DNA of 48,674 nucleotides, taken from contig NZ_KB235948.1 in assembly GCF_000332335.1 (NCBI RefSeq), forward strand, positions 2,465,150-2,513,823, in the 5' to 3' direction. Below the pieces are notes generated by a model. The model ran no database searches and was not told the origin of the DNA. It worked only from the letters and a program-made list of their open reading frames with translations. The DNA is from Kamptonema formosum PCC 10802. Its GTDB lineage: Bacteria > Cyanobacteriota > Cyanobacteriia > Cyanobacteriales > Oscillatoriaceae. Positions 1-7,471 of this stretch are shown in pieces; the first letter of the stretch is position 1; the number at the start of each line of letters is the position of its first letter. Position numbers and translations under genes: made by a program.

Positions 1-92
1 TTGTAGTTGGGCTTTAGCCCAAAAAGTTCGTAGTTGGGCTTTAGCCCAAAAAGGTTCGTAGTTGGGCTTTAGCCCAAAAAGGTTCGTAGTAT
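1..92. repeat. Tandem palindromic repeat (GTTGGGCTTTAGCCCAA unit)
   Basis: Three copies of a unit of about 28 bp whose core TTGGGCTTTAGCCCAA is an imperfect palindrome, joined by AAAGGTTCGTA spacers. The same unit returns in inverted orientation at 17525-17627 and as a single degenerate copy near 22262. The rest of 93-377 is non-coding and holds another dispersed palindrome at 264-291. Confidence 0.9.
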
Positions 93-263
93 GTTAATAT
101 AGTAACTGCATCCCTTTGAGCCGGCAGCCCAATCTCAGCAGGCTCAAACTCCCCCTCTCCCTTTGTGGCAGAAGGGGTTCGGGGTGAGGGGTTGCCTTTC
201 GTAACATAAGCTCTTAGGCTTTTAACCTGCTTTTCCGTTAAAAGGAGGCAGAGCCTCCAGATT

Positions 264-291
264 GCGTTCCCAGCCTGAGGCTGGGAACGAG
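264..291. repeat. Dispersed palindrome CCCAGCCTGAGGCTGGG
   Basis: Perfect hairpin GTTCCCAGCC-TGA-GGCTGGGAAC. Copies or close variants occur near 5160, 23645, 23730, 36000, 38050 and 38399. All lie between genes, so this is a dispersed element rather than the terminator of one gene. Confidence 0.85.
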
Positions 292-377
292 AGAACGAGA
301 GATAAATTCTATGCGCAATAGCTTCCTCCCCCAAAAAAGCCCACCGGCACCCAATCAATCCAGCACAATCCGAGGAG

Positions 378-3050
378 ATGATTAGCACTCCCGAAGCCCT
401 AGCTGAGCAAATGGCCCTATTAACTCGCTCGCTCAAAGACGCCACCACAGAAGCGATGAGCGGGGAAACCGGCACTGGGGAATTCCACCAGCTAAAACAG
501 GCTTTTAACAAGATTTCCCTCTGCGATATAGAAACCGAAGCCTTTGCCGACATGTACGCCCAAACCATTTCTTATGGGTTATTTGCCGCCAGAGTTCGTC
601 ACGCCCAAAATCTTTCTTCTCGCTCCGGGGCACCTTCTTCTCCTTCCCAACCGTTTAACCGGCACACCGCCGCCACCGGCATCCCGGCAACGAATCCCTT
701 CTTGAAACATCTGTTCAACACTCTTATTAAAACAGATTTAATCCCTGAAGTCAATACCGCAATTGATGACTTAGTGCGAGTGCTGGCGGAAGTCGATCTG
801 GGCAGCTTTCTGGAAAACTTCGCTCGCCGCACCGGCCAAGAAGACGCCGCTGTCCACTTTTATGAAATCTTCCTCGCCGCTTATGACGCATCTCTGCGCA
901 AGAAGCGAGGCGTTTACTGCACCCCAGAGCCGGTGGTTTCCTATATTGTCCGCTCAGTCGATGCCCTTCTCAAAAATCGCTTTAATCTGCCCCTAGGATT
1001 AGCCGATTCCGCCCAAAACCCAGCTACCCAACAGCCGCGAGTGCAAATTCTCGACCCCGCCACCGGCACCGGCACTTTCCTGTATAATGTAGTGAGTCAA
1101 ATTTACCGCAATCTGGAAGAAACGGGTTTAACCGGCACTGAAAACCCGTCCCAGCGGTCAAATTTTCTCTCCCGCTTGTTTGGCTTTGAGTTGCTGATGG
1201 CTCCCTGGGCAATCGCCCATCTAAAACTCGGCTGGCAACTGCAAAACTTCGGCTATCAATTCCCCGGCACTCCCCCTCTAGGAATTTATCTCACCGGCAC
1301 CCCAGACTCCGCGCTGAAAAAGGCAGAGGCGATCTTCGCTCAGGGGGGCGCAGCCGGCTCATCCGAAAACTTGCCGGTGAGAGTTATTTTGGGCAATCCC
1401 CCTTATTCAGTCAAATCTGCCAGCCAAGATAAACTCCTTGACAGATTAGTCCGTGACTACTATTATATAGATGGGGAACCATTGGGCGAGCGAAACCCAA
1501 AAAACTTGCTGGATGATTATGTCAAATTCATCCGGTTGGGCCAGTTGCTAATCGGTCAAGCCGGCAGCGGGATATTAGCCTTCATTACCAATCACAGCTA
1601 TCTGGACTGCCCAACATTTCGGGGAATGCGGCAAAACCTGATGCGGACTTTCACCGATATCTATATCCTGGATTTGCACGGAAACGCCAAGAAACGAGAA
1701 ACCGGCCCAGATGGTTCGCCCGACCAAAATGTGTTTGACATTCAGCAAGGGGTGAGTGTGGGAATTTTCATCAAGGAGTCAGGAAAGCATTCCCCCGCTA
1801 GCGTTCGCCATTCTGATTTGTGGGGGACTCGCGCCGGCAAGTACGAATTCCTGAAGAATCGAGATGTTGGCTCAACGGAATGGCAAACCCTAGACCCTCA
1901 GTTACCATTCTATCTGTTCAAGCCTCAAGATGTCAACGCACTCGCCGAGTATGAAACCGGCTGGAAGATAACAGAGATCATGCCGGTGCACTCCACCGGC
2001 ATTAAAACCCACCGCGACAAGTTGGTTTTTGATTTTGATTTAGCGTCGCTGCGAAGGCGAATAGAAAGATTCAGGGATTTATCAGTACCGGCATCTGAGA
2101 TTGCCGAGGAGTTTGACTTAGCAGATTCACCCGAACTGCGGGGTGCCCGGAAAGCAGTAGCCGGCGATAAAGAATGGGAAAGCAAATTTACCGAGTGCTT
2201 GTACCGGCCTTTTGACCGCAGGTATTATTACCATCACCCAGCGGTTGTCGAGCGTCCCAGAACTGAAGTGATGAGACACATGCTAGCCGGGGAAAATCTG
2301 GCGGTGCTGACGCACCGGCAAATCCTCGGCACTGACTATAGCCACTGGTTCTGTTCGGACACGGCTGCCGGTCACAACGCACTGGATGTTGCCAAAGGTG
2401 CGATTGTCTTTCCTCTCTATCTCTATTCTGATAGCAGGCATAATTATATCAGGAATCAGGAGGCGGAGCCTCCTTACTTTCCTCAGGGTAAAATCCCCAA
2501 CCTGTCGCAAAAGTTCCTGAGGGCAATTGGGGAAAAGCTGGGATATCTTCCCGCGCCAGAGGCAATCTTTTACTACGCCTACGCTCTCTTCCACAGTCCG
2601 GCGTACCGGCAGCGTTATGCTGAATTTCTCAAAATCGACTTTCCCCGCTTGCCGGTGACGGGGGATAGCCGGCTGTTCCAAGCGCTCTCGCAAAAAGGTC
2701 AGGACTTGGCCCAACTGCACCTGATGAAATCCCACAAGCTAAGCCAGCCGGCTGTCCAGTATCCGGTGAGTGGGGACAATGCGGTGACAAAAGTCAGCTA
2801 CAAGCCGGCTCTGCAGCGGGTGTATATTAATAGAGAGCAGTATTTTCAAGGCATCGCTCCGCAAGTCTGGGCCTTTAAAGTGGGCGGCTATCAAGTGCTG
2901 AATAAATGGCTGAAAGACCGTCTGCGAGGCAATTGCGGGTTAGGGGTGGGTGACATCGATCACTATCAGCGAGTGGCGGTTGCTGTCGCGGAAACCGTGC
3001 GGCTTATGGCAGAAATCGACCGGCTGATTCCCAGATGGCCACTGGAGTAG
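378..3050 (+). CDS. ISP/type IIG-like N6-adenine DNA methyltransferase with specificity region, N-terminus missing
   Basis: An adenine-N6 DNA methyltransferase of the single-polypeptide restriction-modification type. A helical region comes first (GLFAARV near residue 75). The SAM-binding motif DPATGTGTFL lies near residues 226-235 and the catalytic NPPY near 340. The C-terminal half should be the target recognition domain. Family members usually have an Mrr-like nuclease domain, and in ISP enzymes also a helicase, before the helical region; none is present. The frame is closed by a stop at 303-305 and upstream DNA is repeat-rich and non-coding. The ATG is preceded by a badly spaced GAGGAG. 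It is therefore either a 5'-truncated gene or an orphan methylase. No restriction partner is in the window. A small palindrome near 2457-2477 is read through in frame. Confidence 0.85.
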   Translation: MISTPEALAEQMALLTRSLKDATTEAMSGETGTGEFHQLKQAFNKISLCDIETEAFADMYAQTISYGLFAARVRHAQNLSSRSGAPSSPSQPFNRHTAATGIPATNPFLKHLFNTLIKTDLIPEVNTAIDDLVRVLAEVDLGSFLENFARRTGQEDAAVHFYEIFLAAYDASLRKKRGVYCTPEPVVSYIVRSVDALLKNRFNLPLGLADSAQNPATQQPRVQILDPATGTGTFLYNVVSQIYRNLEETGLTGTENPSQRSNFLSRLFGFELLMAPWAIAHLKLGWQLQNFGYQFPGTPPLGIYLTGTPDSALKKAEAIFAQGGAAGSSENLPVRVILGNPPYSVKSASQDKLLDRLVRDYYYIDGEPLGERNPKNLLDDYVKFIRLGQLLIGQAGSGILAFITNHSYLDCPTFRGMRQNLMRTFTDIYILDLHGNAKKRETGPDGSPDQNVFDIQQGVSVGIFIKESGKHSPASVRHSDLWGTRAGKYEFLKNRDVGSTEWQTLDPQLPFYLFKPQDVNALAEYETGWKITEIMPVHSTGIKTHRDKLVFDFDLASLRRRIERFRDLSVPASEIAEEFDLADSPELRGARKAVAGDKEWESKFTECLYRPFDRRYYYHHPAVVERPRTEVMRHMLAGENLAVLTHRQILGTDYSHWFCSDTAAGHNALDVAKGAIVFPLYLYSDSRHNYIRNQEAEPPYFPQGKIPNLSQKFLRAIGEKLGYLPAPEAIFYYAYALFHSPAYRQRYAEFLKIDFPRLPVTGDSRLFQALSQKGQDLAQLHLMKSHKLSQPAVQYPVSGDNAVTKVSYKPALQRVYINREQYFQGIAPQVWAFKVGGYQVLNKWLKDRLRGNCGLGVGDIDHYQRVAVAVAETVRLMAEIDRLIPRWPLE

Positions 3051-3293
3051 GGAGGGCCGGCACTCCCGCAGCTTCTGGCTGTCAACTTTAGCGCCATATT
3101 CCGTATGATGGATTAATTTTAGAATGAACCGCCAAGGACGCCAAGGACGCCAAGAAGCTTTCTCTTGGCGCTCCTTCACGGGGGCGGTTCTTAAGTGTTT
3201 TGCGGAGCGCATCCGACTTCTAATGGCCAGGGATTGCCATCCCTGGCGGGTCGCCCTAAGGGGGGTGGGGGTGGGCTTTCGCCCCTGACGGAC

Positions 3294-3629
3294 CTAGCCG
3301 TCCAAACTGCCTGTACTGAGGGGCACCATGTCCCCATTAATCGTCAGTCCTAGTAACATGGGCTCCTGCGGTCGGATTAGCTTGCCGGTGAGAACGCACT
3401 GTTCTTCTTTGTTTGCTGTCGCTGCAATGCTGGCCCGAATGTCAAATCTGGAAAATTTGGGCCGATAGTCCCCCGATTTTTGCTGGACGTACTTCCAGAG
3501 GAGATCTCGAATCAGCGCTTGATATCCCTGAGATCCAGCCAGCTCCTTCAGTTTCTCCTTGAGCTCGCGCTCTAAGCGTATGCTGGTGACTTCCATGTCG
3601 GTGGTCGAAGTGCGCGTCAGGGTATGCAT
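3294..3629 (-). CDS. Ribbon-helix-helix (CopG-like) transcriptional regulator
   Basis: A 111-residue protein. The segment MEVTSIRLERELKEKL followed by a helix with GYQALIRDLLWKYV is the strand-helix-helix of CopG/MetJ-type DNA-binding dimers. A conserved C-terminal part (LTGKLIRPQEPMLLGL) is found in small cyanobacterial proteins of this type. I chose the ATG at 3629 because GAGG sits about 8 nt before it; an in-frame ATG exists at 3656. The inverted repeat TACTA-6-TAGTA just upstream (3662-3677) is a likely autoregulatory operator. Related TAGTA pairs lie in the promoters of the tRNA array and of the Y-RNA island, so this protein may control both. That last step is inference. Confidence 0.8.
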   Translation of the reverse strand: MHTLTRTSTTDMEVTSIRLERELKEKLKELAGSQGYQALIRDLLWKYVQQKSGDYRPKFSRFDIRASIAATANKEEQCVLTGKLIRPQEPMLLGLTINGDMVPLSTGSLDG

Positions 3630-3661
3630 AACTTTTTTCCTCAAATGGGTAGACATCTTTG

Positions 3662-3677
3662 TACTATAAGTGTAGTA
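3662..3677 (-). promoter_or_regulatory. Candidate RHH operator TACTA-N6-TAGTA
   Basis: Inverted repeat TACTA TAAGTG TAGTA immediately upstream of the RHH gene. The same half-site appears as an inverted pair at 11249-11264 and as a direct pair at 6028-6046, both overlapping sigma70-type promoters. Confidence 0.55.
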
Positions 3678-3988
3678 TAGAGTCTGTAGGATTCACATAG
3701 CAGCCTTCAAAAAGTATCGCGTTGAACATTTTTGCTCCGATGCCGACTGTTACGCCTGTGACCCATCGCCATAGCGCTTGGGAATCAGCGGCTTTGGGCG
3801 TGGAGCGCCGATTTAGGGGCAACTATAGCTCGATCGACAGCTCGATTGAGCGAGGCAAAGATATTAAAAGCAATGGGAATGGCGCGTCCGGTCTGCCGGT
3901 CGAAGGGCCACAAGACAGCGAGCGAAGCGGGAGGTACGGGAGAAATGCTGTACCTGTATAGGACAAAAGAACCTCAGAGGACTTTTTG

Positions 3989-4025
3989 AACCCCCGCTTC
4001 TGGCCAAAGGAAGCGGGGGTTGTTG
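3989..4025 (+). terminator. Strong stem-loop upstream of the HNH gene
   Basis: AACCCCCGCTTC pairs with GAAGCGGGGGTT around a 9-nt loop and is followed by a weak T-rich tail (TTGTTGTAT). It suggests that a short transcript from about 3720-3990 ends here. That stretch holds only a weak 79-codon frame and a smaller hairpin (AGGTAC..GTACCT near 3932-3956), so an untranslated RNA is possible but unproven. Confidence 0.5.
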
Positions 4026-4041
4026 TATAAGGAGTTCAGCG

Positions 4042-4575
4042 GTGACAAGCGTAACTGGTGTAACTGACATCTTAGGGCAGTCGGTGGTGGTGTTCTCCCA
4101 GAACTATCTGCCGGTGGCAAAAGTCAACATGCGGCGGGCCATCGTCCTGTTGGTCACGGGCAAAGCCGAACCGCTCAATTTTTGGGGCGGAACCGGCACT
4201 TCACTGCTGCCGGTGCGTTCGCCGAGCTGCGTCGTGCTGGTTCCAGAACACATCCGCCTCACTTTCACCGGCACGGAGCGGATCTGGAAAACTCCGCCGG
4301 TGAACCGCCGGGAAGTCCTGCGGCGCGACGGGCACACCTGCCAGTATTGCGGCAGCGGCAAACACCTGACGCTGGATCACGTCCTGCCGCGCTCCCGGGG
4401 CGGGCAGCACACCTGGGACAACGTGGTCGCCGCCTGCGAGCGCTGCAACGCTCGCAAAGGAGATCGCACCCCCCAAGAAGCGGCAATGCCACTGCGGGGG
4501 CAACCCAAACCGCCGGTGCACCCAGCTATTTCCTTTGCGGAACTCTTTTGGCGGGAACAGCACCTCAGGGAGTAG
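4042..4575 (+). CDS. HNH endonuclease family protein
   Basis: 177 residues. The N-terminus (VVFSQNYLPVAKVNMRRAIVLLVTGKAE) is typical of the stand-alone chromosomal HNH family. The HNH/zinc motif follows: CQYCGS, then LDHVLPRSRGG with the catalytic His, then NVVAACERCNARKG with the second Cys pair and Asn. Translation starts at GTG 4042, preceded by AAGGAG. It is not an IscB or Cas9 relative, because no RuvC part is present. Its biological role is unknown; no partner gene is evident. Confidence 0.85.
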   Translation: MTSVTGVTDILGQSVVVFSQNYLPVAKVNMRRAIVLLVTGKAEPLNFWGGTGTSLLPVRSPSCVVLVPEHIRLTFTGTERIWKTPPVNRREVLRRDGHTCQYCGSGKHLTLDHVLPRSRGGQHTWDNVVAACERCNARKGDRTPQEAAMPLRGQPKPPVHPAISFAELFWREQHLRE

Positions 4576-4598
4576 GAGCAGTGCGGGAGGAGAATCCA

Positions 4599-4629
4599 AG
4601 AAACCGGGTTTCTGAAAAACCCGGTTTCT
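4599..4629. repeat. Dispersed palindrome AGAAACCGGGTTTCT
   Basis: AGAAACCGGGTTTCT followed by its inverted copy. Full or half copies recur at about 9663-9689, 16592-16626, 17360, 22188, 26339-26371 (inside the ggt gene) and 27308-27341. Confidence 0.85.
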
Positions 4630-4705
4630 GCGCAAGTCCTCTCCCTCTGAGCTTCCTCACTCAGCATAAGCATCGAGCACTTAAAACAACCGGAGACAAC
4701 CGGCA

Positions 4706-5101
4706 ATGCTGAAGTTCACTTACACGGAAACTGGCTTGCAAATCGAGCGCCTGACTCAATCTGTAGAAGAGTTGGTGGCGCTGCGAGTGATTCTGGCCAT
4801 GCGAATCGGGCAAAGCCTCTGCGTTGAACCCACCACGGCTTCGTTTCTGCTTCCTGCCGGTTTGCCAGAGGTGCATCAGTTGGAGGCGGAAGCCAGAAAG
4901 GAAGCGGCTGAGGCGCTGGCGCTGTGCCCCGCTGATGCGGAGTTCGTAGAAGTCAGCTTGCGAGGTACTTGGCTAGCAGCAGATCCGGAGGGTGCACAGG
5001 GGGTGTTTGTCACAGCGCTTTGCCCTCGCACTGAGTTTTTCCTGCTCAAGTGCTGGGAGGAAGCTCAAACCTGCGCCTTCGTCAGCGAAGCCGGTGATTG
5101 A
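4706..5101 (+). CDS. Conserved hypothetical protein, 131 aa
   Basis: Starts MLKFTYTETGLQIERLTQSVEELVALRVILAMR; acidic, no membrane segment or signal peptide, Cys residues in the C-terminal third. The open frame has codon use like its neighbours, and the start lies after GGCA rather than a clear Shine-Dalgarno. I do not recognise a domain with known function. It looks like a cyanobacterial conserved protein and follows the HNH gene in the same direction after a palindromic repeat. The spacer after it (5102-5468) holds only dispersed repeats. Confidence 0.65.
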   Translation: MLKFTYTETGLQIERLTQSVEELVALRVILAMRIGQSLCVEPTTASFLLPAGLPEVHQLEAEARKEAAEALALCPADAEFVEVSLRGTWLAADPEGAQGVFVTALCPRTEFFLLKCWEEAQTCAFVSEAGD

Positions 5102-5468
5102 CACAGCAACCGGCAGTCCGTTTTAGCTGTCGCGCATTTAATTTGCACTATTTTCTCGCTCCCAGGCTCTGCCTGGGAACGCTGCTCGCTTAGGCTCTGC
5201 CTCCTTTTTACAACAAGCAGATTAAAAGCCAAACAGCTTATCACTAAAGCATGACGCCCGTTTTCGGCGGGTTTATTGCAACCTTTCGCGGTTGCCAAGT
5301 TCTCTCTAAACCCCCAAAAAGAAGCCACCGGCAGAACCTAAATCCGCCCCAAAAATAGAGAGATATGTATGCAAAATAATTGCTTAAATTCGCCAGGTGA
5401 GCGCGGGTTGCCGGTGCCGGTGGGCAAAAATTGCCGGCGGCTGGGCGAACTGCGTGCAGCAGCTCGAT

Positions 5469-5681
5469 TTAATCCACGACTTTTAACAATCCCATTTGCA
5501 GCCGGTTAAAGACTCCTTTTATTTGGCGGAGCTCCTCGGGGCTGGGAGAGCTCTCGTGCGATGAGAACGCACACCGCAACGAATGTTGGTCAGTGCGAGT
5601 AATTCTACCGGAAGCCAAGATATGTTCAACGACTTGGGCGATGGTGAGTTGACATAGATTGCAACTGATTTGACCGTTCAT
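5469..5681 (-). CDS. Small conserved cyanobacterial protein
   Basis: 70 residues with the pattern LTIAQVVEHILASGRITR...SPEELRQIKGVFNRLQMGLLKVVD. This resembles a common small cyanobacterial protein family with an 'ASG.(I/L)TR' helix and a 'VFDR(L).G.LK.VD' C-terminus. The function is unknown. It runs away from the tRNA array, so it is separate from that operon. The true start may be an internal codon. Confidence 0.6.
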   Translation of the reverse strand: MNGQISCNLCQLTIAQVVEHILASGRITRTDQHSLRCAFSSHESSPSPEELRQIKGVFNRLQMGLLKVVD

Positions 5682-5871
5682 TGGGTAGATCCTCTCCAGT
5701 TGGGGTTAGTGGTGCGGAAGTGTGGGATGCTTGTCGCTCCTCCTCGTCGCGGGCTGCCGCAGGCGTGAGGGGTAAGGCCCATCGGTGTTTATACCCCTTA
5801 TACCACCTCGGATGAGAAAAATCCACATTTGTTCCGCGCATGGCCACACCGGCACCGAGCTGCCGGGAAGA

Positions 5872-5941
5872 GGGGACAGGCGGGACGCCTGTCCTACGAA
5901 GGCGTAGTGCAGGCGTCTCGCCTGCACCTGTCCTACGAAGG
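5872..5941. repeat. GACAGGCG..CGCCTGTC palindrome cluster
   Basis: Two overlapping palindromes (GACAGGCGGGACGCCTGTC and GCAGGCGTCTCGCCTGC). The same family recurs near 10030-10056, 25377-25402, 37919-37945 and, inside cobN, 40824-40848. The rest of 5682-6010 contains no convincing gene. Confidence 0.85.
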
Positions 5942-6016
5942 GGCCACACCGGCACGGCCTTCCTGGGCCAGACCAGCCGGCGCAAAAAAAAAGTCAAAAA
6001 ATTTTTCGCTACCCCC

Positions 6017-6046
6017 TTGACAGTTTTTGTAGTATGACTGTAGTAT
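6017..6046 (+). promoter_or_regulatory. Promoter of the tRNA array (P1)
   Basis: TTGACA (6017-6022), an 18-nt spacer, then TAGTAT (6041-6046), with an A/T-rich UP-like tract just upstream (AAAAAATTTTTC). TGTAGTAT occurs twice as a direct repeat, 11 nt apart, covering the spacer and the -10 box, so a repressor bound there would block the polymerase. The upstream block ACCCCCTTGACAG is shared exactly with the island promoter at 11237. Confidence 0.8.
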
Positions 6047-6098
6047 AAAAGTAAGGCGAGAGGGAAAGAGCCAAAAAGCTCCACCCCAAGCCGAATCC

Positions 6099-6110
6099 GA
6101 ACCTTGAAAA
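6099..6110 (+). promoter_or_regulatory. boxA antitermination element in the tRNA-array leader
   Basis: GAACCTTGAAAA is identical to the boxA of cyanobacterial 16S-23S rRNA spacers. In an untranslated leader before about 3.6 kb of structured RNA it suggests that Nus-factor antitermination keeps polymerase going. A near copy lies at 11320. Confidence 0.75.
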
Positions 6111-6142
6111 CCGAATCAGTAAATTGGCCATGTCATTAACTG

Positions 6143-6223
6143 TTGGACAGAGGCGGTTTGCGCTCAGGTGGGGATAGCCCCCTCGGGTCATTCCCCACGG
6201 GATAAACCGCCGCACTTGTCCAA
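6143..6223 (+). ncRNA. Long leader hairpin before the first tRNA
   Basis: Nested complementary segments: TTGGACA/TGTCCAA, GGCGGTTT/AAACCGCC and GTGGGGA/TCCCCAC around a short loop. It resembles processing stems that flank mature RNAs in rRNA operons. It lies between boxA and tRNA-Asp and is probably an RNase III site or a protective 5' structure. Confidence 0.6.
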
Positions 6224-6251
6224 AAAGCGGAAAAGAAACTGCTGATTTCAT

Positions 6252-6325
6252 GGGGCTGTAGCTCAGTTGGTCAGAGTGCCGGCTTGTCAAGCCGAAAGTC
6301 GCGGGTTCGATCCCCGCCAGCCTCG
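6252..6325 (+). tRNA. tRNA-Asp (GTC)
   Basis: Full cloverleaf: acceptor GGGGCTG/CAGCCTC, D stem GCTC/GAGT, anticodon loop TTGTCAA, T arm GCGGG-TTCGATC-CCCGC, discriminator G. No encoded CCA. First gene of the array. Confidence 0.93.
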
Positions 6326-6370
6326 CTCAGCAGTGATTCAAGGAGGCAAATTGCTGTCACCTTGATGCGC

Positions 6371-6448
6371 AGTCCCGTAGGCGAATTGGTTTAAGCCGTC
6401 TCCCCCTCAAGGAGAAGATTGCGAGTTCAAACCTCGTCGGGACTACCA
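6371..6448 (+). tRNA. tRNA-Glu-like (CTC) with C33
   Basis: Acceptor AGTCCCG/CGGGACT, T arm GCGAG-TTCAAAC-CTCGT, encoded ACCA end. The body resembles the Glu(TTC) gene at 6745. The anticodon loop CCCTCAA has C at position 33, where T is nearly universal, so decoding ability is doubtful. Confidence 0.85.
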
Positions 6449-6455
6449 TTTTTTT

Positions 6456-6575
6456 GGTCAGGTAGCCAAGTTGGGAAGGCGTCGCTCTGCAAAAGCGAAA
6501 ATCGCGGGTACCCTGCGGGAAGGCTAGCTGCTGGCGCAGCCGCTTCGCTAACGCCTACAATCCCCGCTCTGACCT
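6456..6575 (+). tRNA. tRNA-Cys (GCA) with a 48-nt insertion in the T loop
   Basis: Acceptor GGTCAGG/TCTGACC with U73, D stem GCC/GGC, anticodon loop CTGCAAA, T stem GCGGG/CCCGC. Between T54 (6509) and C56 (6558) lies a 48-nt structured repeat. Two other array tRNAs have the same element at the same position. Unless it is removed or tolerated, this is a pseudogene. Confidence 0.85.
6510..6557 (+). repeat. T-loop insertion element, copy 1
   Basis: Starts ACCCTGCGGGAAGG and ends AACGCCTA. Internal pairings AGGC/GCCT, TAGC/GCTA and GCTGC/GCAGC give an extended hairpin. It resembles small dispersed repeats of filamentous cyanobacteria. Copies: 8977-9024 and, internally shortened, 9499-9521. Confidence 0.85.
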
Positions 6576-6585
6576 CTGGTGATAT

Positions 6586-6660
6586 CGCACCGTAGTTTAA
6601 GAGTAAAACCCCAGGTTCATACCCTGGTTTATGCGGGTGCAAGTCCCGCCGGTGCCACCA
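6586..6660 (+). tRNA. tRNA-Met-type (CAT), degenerate acceptor end
   Basis: D stem GTTT/AAAC, anticodon arm CCAGG-TTCATAC-CCTGG, T stem GCGGG/CCCGC, encoded ACCA. The 1:72 pair is C.C in an otherwise perfect acceptor (CGCACCG/CGGTGCC), and the T loop is TGCAAGT, with G in place of T55. CAT could also be a lysidine-modified Ile tRNA. Confidence 0.82.
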
Positions 6661-6663
6661 AAT

Positions 6664-6739
6664 GTGGGAGTGGTGTAACAGGTAACACGTCGGTTTCCAA
6701 AATCGAAGAATTCGGGTTCAAATACCGCCTCCCGCGCCA
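6664..6739 (+). tRNA. tRNA-Trp (CCA)
   Basis: Acceptor GTGGGAG/CTCCCGC, D stem GTG/CAC, anticodon arm TCGGT-TTCCAAA-ATCGA, G73 and encoded CCA. The T stem (TCGGG against ACCGC) has two mismatches, so the gene is mildly degenerate. Confidence 0.85.
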
Positions 6740-6744
6740 ATAAT

Positions 6745-6818
6745 AGTGCTGTAGGCAAATGGTTTAAGCCGCCTGGCTTTCAATCAGGTGATTGCGGGTT
6801 CAACTCCCGTCAGCACTA
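6745..6818 (+). tRNA. tRNA-Glu (TTC)
   Basis: Acceptor AGTGCTG/CAGCACT, D stem GGC/GCC, anticodon arm CCTGG-CTTTCAA-TCAGG, T arm GCGGG-TTCAACT-CCCGT, A73, no CCA. Confidence 0.92.
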
Positions 6819-6829
6819 TCAAATATTTT

Positions 6830-6913
6830 GGGTTGGTGGCCGAGTCTGGTTGAAGGCGACAGTCTGTAAAACTGTTTTTTATGAACGCGCTGGTTCAAAT
6901 CCAGCCCGACCCA
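6830..6913 (+). tRNA. tRNA-Tyr (GTA)
   Basis: Acceptor GGGTTGG/CCGACCC, anticodon arm ACAGT-CTGTAAA-ACTGT, longer variable region as expected for bacterial Tyr, T arm GCTGG-TTCAAAT-CCAGC, A73. Confidence 0.9.
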
Positions 6914-6917
6914 CTGT

Positions 6918-7004
6918 GGAGAGGTGGCCGAGTGGCTTATGGCACTTTCCTGCTAAGAAAGAGCGGTTTAATCGCCGTCGAGGGTTCAAATCCCTCCCTC
7001 TCCG
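6918..7004 (+). tRNA. tRNA-Ser (GCT)
   Basis: Acceptor GGAGAGG/CCTCTCC with G73, anticodon arm CTTTC-CTGCTAA-GAAAG, class II variable arm closed by GCGG/CCGT-like pairs, T arm GAGGG-TTCAAAT-CCCTC. Confidence 0.92.
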
Positions 7005-7012
7005 CTTGATAT

Positions 7013-7047
7013 CCCCGGGAAGAGTCCTGGTTCAAACCCAGGCGGGG
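7013..7047 (+). pseudogene. Minimal tRNA remnant: acceptor plus T arm only
   Basis: CCCCG pairs with CGGGG around a perfect T arm CCTGG-TTCAAAC-CCAGG. The D and anticodon arms are replaced by GGAAGAGT. It is a deletion relic or a T-arm mimic kept within the transcript. Confidence 0.6.
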
Positions 7048-7059
7048 CAGTCAATTTAT

Positions 7060-7140
7060 ACTCCTGTAGCCCAATTGGAAGAGGCCGCTACCTTAAAAGT
7101 AGTTGTTATTTAAGTGTGGGTTCAAGCCCCACCAGGAGTA
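7060..7140 (+). tRNA. tRNA-Leu (TAA)
   Basis: Acceptor ACTCCTG/CAGGAGT, D stem GCC/GGC, anticodon arm GCTAC-CTTAAAA-GTAGT, AT-rich 12-nt variable region, T arm GTGGG-TTCAAGC-CCCAC, A73. It has no group I intron, unlike the usual cyanobacterial tRNA-Leu(UAA). Confidence 0.87.
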
Positions 7141-7144
7141 TCAG

Positions 7145-7218
7145 CGGGGTGTGGCGCAGCTTGGTAGCGCAGCAGCTTTGGGAGCTGATGGTCGCAGGTT
7201 CAAATCCTGCCACCCCGA
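7145..7218 (+). tRNA. tRNA-Pro (TGG), intact copy
   Basis: Acceptor CGGGGTG/CACCCCG, D stem GCGC/GCGC, anticodon arm GCAGC-TTTGGGA-GCTGA, T arm GCAGG-TTCAAAT-CCTGC, A73. A nearly identical copy with a broken 5' acceptor strand lies at 8472. Confidence 0.93.
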
Positions 7219-7225
7219 TAGATAT

Positions 7226-7299
7226 CCCCCGGTAGCTCAGCTGGTAGTAGCGCCTGACTGAAAATCAGGAGGTCGCCGGATCGAAACCGGCCTGGGGGA
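7226..7299 (+). tRNA. tRNA-Phe (GAA)
   Basis: Acceptor CCCCCGG/CTGGGGG, anticodon arm CCTGA-CTGAAAA-TCAGG, T stem GCCGG/CCGGC. The T loop is ATCGAAA, with A in place of T54, and the D stem has one mismatch. Confidence 0.85.
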
Positions 7300-7306
7300 C
7301 TGGCAT

Positions 7307-7382
7307 TGCCGGGTGGACGAAAGGCAAGTCGCTGTAGATCTGACCTATAGAGACGTAGGTTCAACCCCTACCCCGGCATCCA
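7307..7382 (+). tRNA. tRNA-Gln (CTG)
   Basis: Acceptor TGCCGGG/CCCGGCA, D stem GAC/GTC, anticodon arm TGTAG-ATCTGAC-CTATA, T arm GTAGG-TTCAACC-CCTAC, U73 followed by encoded CCA. Confidence 0.85.
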
Positions 7383-7471
7383 CTTACTCCCTTGCGGTTG
7401 AACTGGCAATATCTTGCTAAAGCCCTACAGTTAGGTTACCATAACCAGTGTAGAGTTTTGAGAAGTGAGCC

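Noticed and set aside
1-92. CRISPR array or plasmid iterons
   Set aside because: Units are palindromic with short constant spacers, and the same unit recurs elsewhere as a dispersed repeat; no cas or rep gene is nearby.
3722-3961. 79-codon ORF between the RHH and HNH genes
   Set aside because: No ribosome-binding site, unusual composition, and overlap with structured DNA leading to a stem-loop; more likely untranslated.
4042-4575. IscB/HEARO-type RNA-guided nuclease
   Set aside because: Only an HNH domain is present, without RuvC parts, and the upstream hairpin does not look like an omega RNA.
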